Source of the DNA: Nitrobacter sp035546855
Lineage (GTDB): Bacteria > Pseudomonadota > Alphaproteobacteria > Rhizobiales > Xanthobacteraceae
Length of the DNA stretch: 64,000 nucleotides
Direction: 5' to 3'
NCBI GenBank assembly: GCA_035546855.1
Contig: DASZVY010000060.1
Coordinates: 25,415 to 89,414, forward strand
Each line of letters starts with the position of its first letter. Within the stretch, counting starts at the first letter, position 1. The notes under the pieces are model-generated. The model searched no databases. It worked only from the letters and a program-made list of their open reading frames with translations, and was not told where the DNA came from. A program made the position numbers and the translations under genes. This document shows positions 49,919-57,778 of this stretch, one piece after another.

Positions 49919-51315
49919 GCGGCCTCCTTTCGACGTCGTCCCAGGATAGGCAGGCCAAGTAGCGGCTCCTGATCGCCACGCGCGAACACCGGATTCGGCG
50001 CGGCTGCAAACTTCGATTCCGCAAAGAAGTCCTCATCGCACGCTGCCAGACTGAACATGGTGCGGGCGTAGTTTTCGTTCGGATCGAGGCGGAAGGGATA
50101 GGCCCGCGCCACGAACTCGTTCATGCAGGTGGCAGCCGCCCGCATGTTGAGGGTGATCACCGACGGCGCCTCCTCTGCGAGCCCCTTGATATAGCCGGCC
50201 TCGACCTCCGCACGATGCGCGTCCGGATCCGCGTTGGCGAGATATTCGGCCCGCAGCGTCTCGGGCGAATAGACGCCGCGATCCTGCAGCGTCGAGCGCC
50301 CGGGCTGCACGTAGTCGATGCGTCCGCAGACGTCCGCGATCGCGACCCCGCCGTCGCGCGTCTTTCTCGTCGGGATCGTTACACCGACGTCGAACAGCGG
50401 GATCAGGAAGGCGCTGCTGATGAGGTCTGCGAATTGGCGGGCCTCGAGCGTGTCGACGCAACAGTACAGCACGTCGCTCTGGCTGGCGGCGATGACGGCA
50501 TCGCGCGTACCGATCTCGCGCGAAAACGGAAATGCCACGCCGGGGCCGCGATAGGTGGCGACGGCGGCCGCGAACATCTCCGCCTTCGGACGCCCGGTCT
50601 TCGCGTCGTCGAGCGTGGCGTTGAGGATTCTGTTCAGGTTCTTGGCCTCCACCTTGTCGAACTCGATGTACTGGTTGCGACCGAACCCCAGTCTCGCCGC
50701 CTGCTCGGCGGTGATCGAGCCCGTTCCCGACACGCCGATGAAGGTGGCGCAGAGCTTGGCGAGCTCTGCGGTCATACCGGAGGTGAAGGCCATCGGTCGT
50801 TTGGCGCGCCGCGGGTCGCTGGCCTGATCTTCCCAGAAATACAGAAGATCATGTCCGACGACGTTGACGAGCTGCACCGGCGTGACCGCCAGAGAGTGGT
50901 CGTACAGCCTCGCGCGAATGGCGCCGTCCGGGGTCATGACAGCGCTGCCGTGGATGTCCCCGCATGCCTCGAAGAGACAAGGCATGACGATAGCGTCGCT
51001 TGCGTCGTCAGTCGCTGAGAAGGCGAACAAGCCGCCGGGGTGTGAATGGATCAGCACGATCGCCAACCCGAACGGCTCGGCGACGTCGATCGCTTTCTCG
51101 AGATACGCGCCGGGCCAATCGATCTCGTCGGGTCGCCGCGTCCGACATTCGCCGTGCGGGACCAGGATCAGGTCCTTGACCAGCAGGCGGAGCCGCGGGC
51201 CCGGCGTGCGGGTGCATACCAGGATTGCGGCCGCCTCCTTACCGTCTCCCGGAAACAGATGCTTGCCGAGGCGGTCGTAGTGGACTCCGGAGAGCGTCAG
51301 CGCCGGCGAGATCAT
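49915..51315 (-). CDS. JAB peptidase-E1 (ThiF) fusion
   Basis: A 466-residue two-domain protein. Residues 1-160 form a JAB/JAMM metallopeptidase: Glu27 (GKEAAAIL), His90 and His92, Ser100 and Asp103 in HSHPGGLFAFSATD, a complete HxHPx6SxxD motif. Residues 185-400 form an E1/ThiF adenylation domain: G-x2-G-x-G at 194-199, Asp220, NLNR at 226-229 and YCCVDTLEAR with Asp288. The crossover motif PGxxCLxC is PGRSTLQD here, lacking its cysteines; Cys285, Cys286, Cys330 and Cys397 remain. The start overlaps the Ubl-E2 stop (ATGA). It should activate the Ubl and cut or recycle it. Confidence 0.92.
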   Translation of the reverse strand: MISPALTLSGVHYDRLGKHLFPGDGKEAAAILVCTRTPGPRLRLLVKDLILVPHGECRTRRPDEIDWPGAYLEKAIDVAEPFGLAIVLIHSHPGGLFAFSATDDASDAIVMPCLFEACGDIHGSAVMTPDGAIRARLYDHSLAVTPVQLVNVVGHDLLYFWEDQASDPRRAKRPMAFTSGMTAELAKLCATFIGVSGTGSITAEQAARLGFGRNQYIEFDKVEAKNLNRILNATLDDAKTGRPKAEMFAAAVATYRGPGVAFPFSREIGTRDAVIAASQSDVLYCCVDTLEARQFADLISSAFLIPLFDVGVTIPTRKTRDGGVAIADVCGRIDYVQPGRSTLQDRGVYSPETLRAEYLANADPDAHRAEVEAGYIKGLAEEAPSVITLNMRAAATCMNEFVARAYPFRLDPNENYARTMFSLAACDEDFFAESKFAAAPNPVFARGDQEPLLGLPILGRRRKEAA

Positions 51316-52418
51316 TGGCCGACCTCCTTGGCGATCGCCGACTCCACCAGCGCCAGATGAGTGATGACGTTGTCGGTCGCGGAATTCCAGGGGGCCGGGG
51401 GACCACGATGGCGCGACCACCCGTTGAAGGGCGTTCCGCAGATCGTCGCGGCGACCTGAGTGCGGTCGATCGGCCGTCCCGTCGTCAGCGCCAGCTTCGG
51501 GCTGGTGTAGAACATGTCGATCTGCGCCGTCGGATAGGTCGGCGGGATCAAGAGCGCCATCATCACCATCCGCGGCGTGTAGCCGGGCGGAACCTGGTAG
51601 TTGTGGATCAGGAGCCAGCGGCTGGAGCCGTCGATGACGGTCTCCCAGAACACCCCCAGCGAATCGAGGTGCTTCTCGTCGACCTCGAGAAGGTCGAAGT
51701 GGCGACGCGGCGTTGCCGCGGCCTCCCCGTTGTGTACGCCGCCCGGCGTGAGGCGGAGCTTCTCGATCCCCGGAGTGCGGAGATCGACCGTGTAGTCGAG
51801 GCCGACGGCGCGCTTCGGCTCGCCCTTCACGATCAGGAAGATCTGCCAGCCCTTCGTCGGGTCGAAACCGGCGTCGAGTAGCGCCTGCTTCACGACGATG
51901 GTCGGCTGGTGGAGCGTAAGGACGACGCCCTGCACATTCAGCTTCCAGCTCGGCTTGCGGCTGACGAAGGCTTCGATGCCGCCCTTGCCGAGGCCCACCA
52001 GATCGCGGGGCGCGATCACGCGATCGGGCTCGTCGACGCGGGTCAGCAGCAACTCGACCTCCGGCGGCACCTTGCCGAGCTTGCGGACGACGGCCCCAGA
52101 GATCATCCGGCTCGGCCATTCGAAGCGCTCGCCGTCGATCGTGAGGAAGAAAAGGCGATCGGTCTCGACGACGATGAACTGATTGCCGGCGCTCAAGTCG
52201 ACAATCTGGCTCGGGGCGATGTCTTCGAGACCGCCGTCCGGCAGGAACTGCAGAACCACCGCCTGCTGGGCCGGCGTGAAGCCCGTAGCGCGGCTGATCT
52301 GAGCTCCCGTCGGCATGGAATCATGGATAATCACCTGACGGAACTCAAGATTTTCGCCCGCGACTTCAATCGTCTGCCCCGCTGCGCGGTGATCCGGAGC
52401 AGTTTCCTGGATGCTCAT
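51312..52418 (-). CDS. Triple ubiquitin-like domain-E2 fusion protein
   Basis: A 368-residue protein. Three beta-grasp repeats of the multi-ubiquitin type occupy about residues 15-88, 90-155 and 158-227; each ends in a VDL / DLVGL / VDLR-type strand. The third ends LRLTPGG at 221-227, like the C terminus of ubiquitin. Residues 238-368 form a Prok-E2_E-type E2 domain with IPPTYPTAQIDMFY and ICGTPFNGWSRH; Cys327 is the only cysteine in the whole protein and is the likely thioester residue. It is first in the operon and divergent from the XRE-ImmA pair. Start at ATG 52418 (MSIQETAPDH). Confidence 0.92.
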   Translation of the reverse strand: MSIQETAPDHRAAGQTIEVAGENLEFRQVIIHDSMPTGAQISRATGFTPAQQAVVLQFLPDGGLEDIAPSQIVDLSAGNQFIVVETDRLFFLTIDGERFEWPSRMISGAVVRKLGKVPPEVELLLTRVDEPDRVIAPRDLVGLGKGGIEAFVSRKPSWKLNVQGVVLTLHQPTIVVKQALLDAGFDPTKGWQIFLIVKGEPKRAVGLDYTVDLRTPGIEKLRLTPGGVHNGEAAATPRRHFDLLEVDEKHLDSLGVFWETVIDGSSRWLLIHNYQVPPGYTPRMVMMALLIPPTYPTAQIDMFYTSPKLALTTGRPIDRTQVAATICGTPFNGWSRHRGPPAPWNSATDNVITHLALVESAIAKEVGQ

Positions 52419-52467
52419 TTGCGTAATCTTTCTCCGGACGTGGCCGGCGTTAGTGGTTACGCTAATC

Positions 52468-52512
52468 TAAGTGCGCTTGCTAAATTTGTCAAGCAAACAG
52501 TAAGCGTGCTTG
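52468..52512. promoter_or_regulatory. Repeats in the divergent promoter of the ubiquitin-like locus
   Basis: TAAGTGCGCTTG (52468-52479) and TAAGCGTGCTTG (52501-52512) are direct repeats with 10 of 12 matches, 33 bases apart, about three helical turns. Between them GCTTG (52475-52479) and CAAGC (52490-52494) form an inverted repeat. They lie between the Ubl-E2 gene and the XRE gene and are good candidate sites for that regulator. Confidence 0.5.
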
Positions 52513-52582
52513 AAATACTTAGCAGATATGATACGTTCCGGCTAGGCCGGGATGGTCCCGGCCTCCAGGGAACGGAGGATCG

Positions 52583-52963
52583 ATGCCAGATGAGAAACTC
52601 GACGAAACCACAACGGGTGAGAGCCTCGGGCGCTATCTGAAGAGCGTCCGGCTAGGAAGCAAAATGACGCTGCGCCAGGTCGAGGAGGCTACAGGCAACG
52701 AGGTCTCCAACGCCTACCTCTCGCAGCTCGAGTCCGGAAAGATTTCGAAGCCGTCCGTCCATGTTCTGTATGCCCTCTCCACCTCGCTCGGCGTTCCCTA
52801 TGAAACGCTGATGGAGCGCGCGGGATACATCATGCCTTCCGGCCAACGTGCGGAAGGTCAAAAGCATGGGAAGGCCGCGACCTATTCGATCGACAACCTG
52901 TCAGCCGACGAAGAAAAAGAACTGATGGATTATCTGAATTTCATTCGCTCGAAACGGAAGTGA
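52583..52963 (+). CDS. XRE-family helix-turn-helix regulator
   Basis: A 126-residue regulator. The HTH_3 domain covers about residues 14-75 (LGRYLKSVRLGSKMTLRQVE; AYLSQLESGKISKPSVHVLY). A C-terminal tail of 50 residues ends KELMDYLNFIRSKRK. It overlaps the ImmA/IrrE gene region by spacing of two bases and is transcribed away from the ubiquitin-like operon. By analogy with XRE-ImmA pairs it is probably a repressor cut or removed by its partner. Confidence 0.9.
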   Translation: MPDEKLDETTTGESLGRYLKSVRLGSKMTLRQVEEATGNEVSNAYLSQLESGKISKPSVHVLYALSTSLGVPYETLMERAGYIMPSGQRAEGQKHGKAATYSIDNLSADEEKELMDYLNFIRSKRK

Positions 52964-52965
52964 CC

Positions 52966-53889
52966 ATGAGACGGCCGGACGATTGTTCCCTAACGCCCGG
53001 CCAATTGGCCATCATAAGAAGAGAAGCCGAGCGCGCGCTGCGGGAAGCAGGTGCGCTCGGCGTGTTTCCGACGCCCGTCGAACGGATCATGTCGGTGGCC
53101 AACGTCGAAGAGGTCAAGGAGGACCTGCTATCGCCCGGGTTGCTGGCGAAAATTCGCGCGGGTGCGGAGATGGCGGGCGGCCTGCTCAAGCGCGCCGTAT
53201 CGAAGATCATGGGTCTCTTCCATGCGAGCGCCGGCCTGGTCTACCTCGACCAGAGTCTGATCGAGGTGAAGAAGCGCTTCGTCCGCCTCCACGAATCCGC
53301 CCATGGTTTCCTGCCGTGGCAGCGTCCGCTGTACGCTGTCGTGGAGGACTGCGACAAGTCGCTGGATCCCGACGCGGCCGACCTGTTCGACCGTGAGGCG
53401 AACGTCTTCGCTTCCGAGGTCCTGTTTCAACTCGATGCGTTTCGAGACGTGGCCGAGAGCCGCACGTTCGAGGTATGGACGCCGGTGCGCTTGGCGAAGC
53501 AGTTCAACGCCTCCATCTACGCCTCCATCCGGCAGTACGTCTCCAAGAACTACCGCGCGTGCGCCGTCGTGGTGCTCGACATGCCGGGGCTGATCGAGGG
53601 CGACGGATTCCGCGCCAACCTCCGCAGGGTCGTGCAGTCGCCGACCTTCACGGAGACCTTCGGCGACGCCATGTGGACCGCGCCGTACTACACGCCGGCC
53701 GACGAGATCGGACGGCTGGTTCCGCTCGGCAAGCGAAAGTCCTCGGGCAAGCGCAACATGGTCCTGGTCGACCGAAACGGCGTCAGGCACGAATGTATCG
53801 CCGAGTCCTTCACGCAGGGACACCAGGTCTTCATCCTGGTGCATTCCGTGAAGACGCTGACAGCGACGCTTTTTCTGATCTCGGCGTGA
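52966..53889 (+). CDS. ImmA/IrrE-family metallopeptidase
   Basis: A 307-residue protein with zinc motif H109-E110-x2-H113 (RLHESAHGF) and a candidate third ligand Glu144 in DREANVFASE. The family cleaves XRE repressors (ImmA in ICEBs1, IrrE in Deinococcus). I start it at ATG 52966, two bases after the XRE stop; a GTG at 52960 is possible. The last 130 residues have no clear match and could sense a signal. Confidence 0.9.
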   Translation: MRRPDDCSLTPGQLAIIRREAERALREAGALGVFPTPVERIMSVANVEEVKEDLLSPGLLAKIRAGAEMAGGLLKRAVSKIMGLFHASAGLVYLDQSLIEVKKRFVRLHESAHGFLPWQRPLYAVVEDCDKSLDPDAADLFDREANVFASEVLFQLDAFRDVAESRTFEVWTPVRLAKQFNASIYASIRQYVSKNYRACAVVVLDMPGLIEGDGFRANLRRVVQSPTFTETFGDAMWTAPYYTPADEIGRLVPLGKRKSSGKRNMVLVDRNGVRHECIAESFTQGHQVFILVHSVKTLTATLFLISA

Positions 53890-54360
53890 TCAAGTCGATA
53901 TCGACTCGCTACGATCGCGCTCGCCCCATCCCCGCGACAGCCGCTGCTTCACGTCGTGCCGGGCCAGGACCTTCTCGCAAAGCTCCCAACGCTCGCCTTT
54001 GGGAGTCACGTCGCCGGCGTATCTGAGATCGAAGGCGTTCGCGCGCTTTCGCCGCTCGGTGTAGTCGCGCAGCGAAGGATTCGCGGCGAGATAGCCGAGC
54101 GCGAGCATCGAGTGGGTCTTGCCGCCGCCCATCGCCTGCTTGAGCTCGAACACGGCTTGGCCGGACGTGCCCGCGAGACGCTGGAGCCCCTGCCGCAGGA
54201 GCGTCTTCATGCCGCCCGTGACGTAGGTCTTGTCGAAGAACCCCTTCGCCGCCTTAACGTCGTGACCGACCAGATCCTCGAGATTTTCGATCTGGTCGCT
54301 CAGCGCATAGTCGATCGCCTTCGGATCGAACTTGCACGCATCTTTCACCGTCTGAAGCAT
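53890..54360 (-). pseudogene. N-terminal remnant of a DUF499 ATPase
   Basis: The first 100 or so codons match the anti-phage-associated DUF499 ATPases: MLQTVKDACKFDPKAIDYAL, SDQIENLEDLVGHDVKAAKG and the Walker A ELKQAMGGGKTHSML. DUF499 proteins are normally about 1000 residues; here the reading ends after about 156 and directly abuts the ImmA/IrrE stop. The tail after LRDYTERRKRA does not look like the continuation, so a deletion probably joined it to other sequence. Confidence 0.75.
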
Positions 54361-54377
54361 TTTCCCCGGCCTGCCCT

Positions 54378-54572
54378 TTACTTTTTCCCGTCCTGATGCC
54401 GGTCGAGCCACTCCTTCGCGGCTTCCTCCAGTACCAGCGACGCCGTCCTGTCGCGCAGCGCGGCGGCGGCCTTGATCCGGCGGATGACGTCCGGATCCAT
54501 GCTCGTCAGGAACTGCTTCTTTTCGCCCACCGGAGGTTTTCTGCCCCGGGTGGCCGGCTTTCTGTCCGCCAT
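54378..54572 (-). CDS. Small ribbon-helix-helix-like DNA-binding protein
   Basis: A 64-residue basic protein. After MADRKPATRGRKPPVGEKKQ comes a strand-helix-helix pattern, FLTSMDPDVIRRIKAAAALR then TASLVLEEAAKEWLDRH, typical of ParD/Arc/CopG-like folds. It precedes the DUF499 remnant by 17 bases and was probably its regulator or partner. Confidence 0.7.
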   Translation of the reverse strand: MADRKPATRGRKPPVGEKKQFLTSMDPDVIRRIKAAAALRDRTASLVLEEAAKEWLDRHQDGKK

Positions 54573-54853
54573 GACCCTGCCTGCGCGTTGTGCGATCCCG
54601 GTCAACGTCCCATGGGTTGCGCGGGGCGGCAAGCTTTCCGGACGCCGTCGCGGTCTCTTTCCCCTTCAATCCTCGGCGGCTGGTCCGATTCAAGTCCGAT
54701 CATCTCCCTGAAATGACGCCAATTTCCTCGAAATGAAATGTCCTCGATAGACCTATATGAAATATATCAAACTTGTCCATAGACGTAATTGACTCCGGTT
54801 AAGAGCGCTGGCATTAGAACAAACAAAGAACAAGTGTGGCGTTGAGGTGCGTG

Positions 54854-55381
54854 ATGACCGGTGTGGTGCAGGATTGGCGGATCGATCTGGCCGAGGCCCG
54901 TCCGGAGTTCTTCGCCCCGCGCCCGGACCGCCCGTGCGTGCCCGAATGCGGGCCCGGCTGGCGCGGCGTCATCGAGCGTTGCTGCATCCGGATCGACGCG
55001 GCGCTGCAGGACGGCGAGCGCTTCCGCTTCGAACGGATGCGGGAGGTGCAGGGCTCGCTCCGCATCTCCTGGGGCGGCCGGCTGTCGGCGGCCACCGAAG
55101 CCGCGGTGCGCGAGGCCGTCGATCTGACGGAAGCGCGCAGCCAGTGCGTCTGCGAGCTTTGCGGCAAGGACGGCCGCGCCTACCGCTGCGAGGGAAACGT
55201 CGCGACCCGCTGCACGGAGCACCGGCGCGGAACGCCGGTGGCGGTGCGTGCCGGCTTCGAAAACCTGCATCTGCGGCAGAAGCTCATCGCCCGACGCGCC
55301 CGGGTCGTGGTCGCGAGCCTCTACGATCCCGATCGCGACCGTTTCGTCGACCTCGGTTGCGAACCGGAGGCCGCGCGATGA
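54854..55381 (+). CDS. Zinc-motif paralogue 1 of 3
   Basis: A 175-residue protein of unknown function, first of three tandem paralogues. Pattern: an N-terminal WRIDLAEARPEFF, a middle segment ending in SLRISWGG, a Cys pair CELCGKDGRAY near residue 105, then ATRCTEHRRG and a C-terminal region ending LYDPDRDRFVDLG. The paired C-x2-C and C-x2-H fit a zinc site. ATG 54854 was chosen over a GTG at 54836. Confidence 0.7.
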   Translation: MTGVVQDWRIDLAEARPEFFAPRPDRPCVPECGPGWRGVIERCCIRIDAALQDGERFRFERMREVQGSLRISWGGRLSAATEAAVREAVDLTEARSQCVCELCGKDGRAYRCEGNVATRCTEHRRGTPVAVRAGFENLHLRQKLIARRARVVVASLYDPDRDRFVDLGCEPEAAR

Positions 55382-55923
55382 TGGCGATGCATTCCGCGGA
55401 CTGGCGGCGCGCGCTGGTCGAAGCCTACCCGGATCTCTTCCACCCCCATGGCCATCCGCCGGTCGCACAGGGTTGGCCGGAGGTCGGCGACGGCTGGGGG
55501 GATCTCCTGAGGCGCGCGTGCGGCAGGATCGGCGAAGCGGTCCGCGCCGATGGCGGTTCGTTCCGCGCCGCGCAGATCAAGGAGAAATTCGGCACCTTGC
55601 GCTTCTACTGGCAAGGCTCGCTGTCGCCGGAAGCCGCCGCACTGGTCGAGGAGGCGATCGCGCTGGCCGAAGCCCGCAGCGCGACGACGTGCGACGTCTG
55701 TGGAGAGGAAGGACGGCTGCGCGACGACCTCTGGATGGTGACGCGATGCGACGCGCACGCCGAGGGCCGCCGCGCAGTCGAAACCCGGCCGGGCTTCGAC
55801 AACATCCACGTCGTGCGGCGGGTCGTCGGCGGCCGGCGCCAAACGACCGCTCGCCGCTACGACCGCGCGACCGACACCTTCGTCGTCGTCGACCCCGGCT
55901 CGCTCGGAATCGAGGAGGACTGA
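55378..55923 (+). CDS. Zinc-motif paralogue 2 of 3
   Basis: A 181-residue paralogue of the gene before it. It has WRRALVEAYPDLF, KEKFGTLRFYWQG, CDVCGEEGRLRDDLWMVTRC and CDAHAEGRR, then a tail ending YDRATDTFVVVDPG. Its ATG overlaps the previous stop (ATGATG). The KFGTLRFYW segment is the best family marker among the three. Confidence 0.75.
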   Translation: MMAMHSADWRRALVEAYPDLFHPHGHPPVAQGWPEVGDGWGDLLRRACGRIGEAVRADGGSFRAAQIKEKFGTLRFYWQGSLSPEAAALVEEAIALAEARSATTCDVCGEEGRLRDDLWMVTRCDAHAEGRRAVETRPGFDNIHVVRRVVGGRRQTTARRYDRATDTFVVVDPGSLGIEED

Positions 55924-55924
55924 C

Positions 55925-56464
55925 ATGGCGCTCGACTGGCGGCTGGACCTCGTGCGTTGGCACCCGCGTCTGTTCTCGGTTCTCGCCGAGAGCGCCGACG
56001 GCTCGTTCGGCTACCCGCTCTGCGGGCGTGGCTGGCGCGACGTGCTGGTGGGCCTTTGCGTCGGAATCGAAGGTGCGCTGCGCGACCGCGAGTCCTTCGA
56101 ATTCGTCCGCATCCGGCAGAAGTTCGGAATCCTGCGCGCCGACTGGCGCGGCGAGGTGTCGGACGGGACCGGCCAGGCCATCATGGAGGCCGTCAATCTC
56201 GCGGTCGGACGATCCGCCTGCACCTGCGAGGTCTGCGGCGCCGTGGGCCGGCTCCACCGTCACCGCGGGTGGTTCGCCACGCGCTGCAGCCAGCATGCCA
56301 AGGGCGAACCGGTGCCGCCCAGGTTCGGCATCGTCGGCACGCGGGCGTATCGCCGCCGGCGGGGCCGGCCCGGCATCTACTACGCGCGCTACGACCGCGC
56401 GACCGGCGCGCTGATCGAGGTGGAGCCGCGCGCATTCGGGCAGGAGGATTCGACGGATGGCTAG
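55925..56464 (+). CDS. Zinc-motif paralogue 3 of 3
   Basis: A 179-residue paralogue, one base after the second. It has WRLDLVRWHPRLF, RQKFGILRADWRG, CEVCGAVGRLHRHRGWFATRC and CSQHAKGEP, then a tail ending YDRATGALIEVEP. The three copies have drifted apart but keep the order of motifs. The stop overlaps the next gene by eight bases. Confidence 0.75.
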   Translation: MALDWRLDLVRWHPRLFSVLAESADGSFGYPLCGRGWRDVLVGLCVGIEGALRDRESFEFVRIRQKFGILRADWRGEVSDGTGQAIMEAVNLAVGRSACTCEVCGAVGRLHRHRGWFATRCSQHAKGEPVPPRFGIVGTRAYRRRRGRPGIYYARYDRATGALIEVEPRAFGQEDSTDG

Positions 56465-56846
56465 GTTTCGCTGCCGCGCGTGCGGTCGGGACGGCACGTG
56501 GACGTACGACCCCGAGCGCTGCACCTGCCCGCTCTGCGATTCGATAGACGTGCAGTTCGCCGTCGGTATCGACGAGCTGCCGGCCGACGATCCGCTGCTT
56601 GGGGCGCTGACGCGGATGGCCGACGGCGGCGACGCCTCCGGCCGGGCCGCGACGAGCAGCTTCTCCTGCGCGTCGTGCGGCGGGACCGGCGAACACCGCT
56701 GGGATCCGGACTCGGAGCACGTCTGTCCGCGCTGCGGATCGCCGGACGTGGTGTTCCGGCTGAACGCGCTGGACGTGCCCGACGCGGTCGCGGAGGCGCT
56801 CGCCGAAGCGCATCTGCGCGACGACGACGGCGACGACGAGGACTGA
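56457..56846 (+). CDS. Double zinc-ribbon protein
   Basis: A 129-residue acidic protein with two zinc ribbons: CRACGRDG plus CTCPLCDS near residues 6-28, and CASCGGTGEH plus CPRCGSPD near 70-95. The C terminus is an aspartate-rich tail. It is coupled to the third paralogue upstream and lies one base before the phosphoesterase. Function unknown. Confidence 0.7.
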   Translation: MARFRCRACGRDGTWTYDPERCTCPLCDSIDVQFAVGIDELPADDPLLGALTRMADGGDASGRAATSSFSCASCGGTGEHRWDPDSEHVCPRCGSPDVVFRLNALDVPDAVAEALAEAHLRDDDGDDED

Positions 56847-56847
56847 C

Positions 56848-57693
56848 ATGCGACTCTGGATCATGAGCGACCTTCATCTGGAGCTCACCCGCGGCTGGGA
56901 CCTGCCGTCGGCGGCGGAGCGTCCCGACTTCGACGTGCTGACCGTCGCCGGCGATCTGATCACGCGCATGGAGCGCGGCGTGCGCTGGCTCGCGGAACGC
57001 GTGCCCGACAGGCCGGTGATCTACGTCGCGGGCAACCACGAGGCCTACGGCACAGACGTCGACCGCGCCTTGGAGAAAGCCATGCGGGCGGCGGAAGGCA
57101 CGAACGTGCACGTGCTGGCGGATCGTGCGGTCGCCATCGGGAACACGGTCTTCGCGGGCGCCACGCTGTGGACGGACTTCGATCTGTTCGGCGACCGGCG
57201 GCGCGCCATGACGGTCGCGGGCGAGCGCATGAACGACCACAGGAAGATCCGAGTGAAGCGTTATGCGGAGCGCTTCCTGCCGCGACATGCCCGCGCGCGC
57301 CATCTGGCGTCGCGCGCGTTCATCGAATGCGAACTGCGGAAGCCGCGCGGCGACGGAAGGCTCGTCGTGGTCACGCACCACGCGCCGGTGCCGGACCTCG
57401 GATTCATGATCGCGCCCCGCGAGCCGGGCGAGACGGTCGGCGACGCGACCATGCTGGGCGCGGCGTACCGGTCCGACCTCACCGCGCTGATGTCGCCGCA
57501 GCCGGCCGCCGGCGGACGCGACGCGTTGCGCCCGGCCGACCTCTGGATCTTCGGTCACACCCACGAATCCTTCGACCGCGTCGTGGGCGCGACGCGCGTG
57601 GTGAGCAACGCGAAGGGCTACGGCCCATGGCCGCCGCGCGAACGCGTCTGGGACAATTCCGACTTCGACCCGAACCTCGTCATCGCAATCTGA
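56848..57693 (+). CDS. Calcineurin-like metallophosphoesterase
   Basis: A 281-residue phosphoesterase with the full motif set: MSDLHLE (Asp8, His10), VAGDLI, AGNHEAYG, TLWTDFDL, TSHHAP-like THHAPVPDLG and FGHTHES. Substrate could be a nucleotide, a nucleic acid or a phosphoprotein. It sits in the middle of a conserved-looking run with the zinc-motif and FtsH-like genes. Confidence 0.9.
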   Translation: MRLWIMSDLHLELTRGWDLPSAAERPDFDVLTVAGDLITRMERGVRWLAERVPDRPVIYVAGNHEAYGTDVDRALEKAMRAAEGTNVHVLADRAVAIGNTVFAGATLWTDFDLFGDRRRAMTVAGERMNDHRKIRVKRYAERFLPRHARARHLASRAFIECELRKPRGDGRLVVVTHHAPVPDLGFMIAPREPGETVGDATMLGAAYRSDLTALMSPQPAAGGRDALRPADLWIFGHTHESFDRVVGATRVVSNAKGYGPWPPRERVWDNSDFDPNLVIAI

Positions 57694-57778
57694 TCAGGAG
57701 CAACGTCATGGCCGACGACGACCACCACGCGCGCAGCGAGACCGCCCGTCCCGTCAATCACGTTTCGAGGCCATCGCC

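Noticed and set aside
49915..52119. Very long frame containing the JAB-E1 gene
   Set aside because: The extension upstream of 51315 is arginine-rich and overlaps the well-supported Ubl-E2 gene in another frame; the ATGA overlap at 51312-51315 gives the natural start.
49586..53889. CBASS type II interpretation of the E1/E2/JAB genes
   Set aside because: No CD-NTase or Cap effector gene is present, and the Ubl is encoded here as a fusion; a Ubl conjugation locus fits better.
53890..54693. Full-length reading through the DUF499 remnant and the small gene upstream
   Set aside because: The part above 54360 is out-of-frame sequence of the ribbon-helix-helix gene; similarity begins at MLQTVKDAC.
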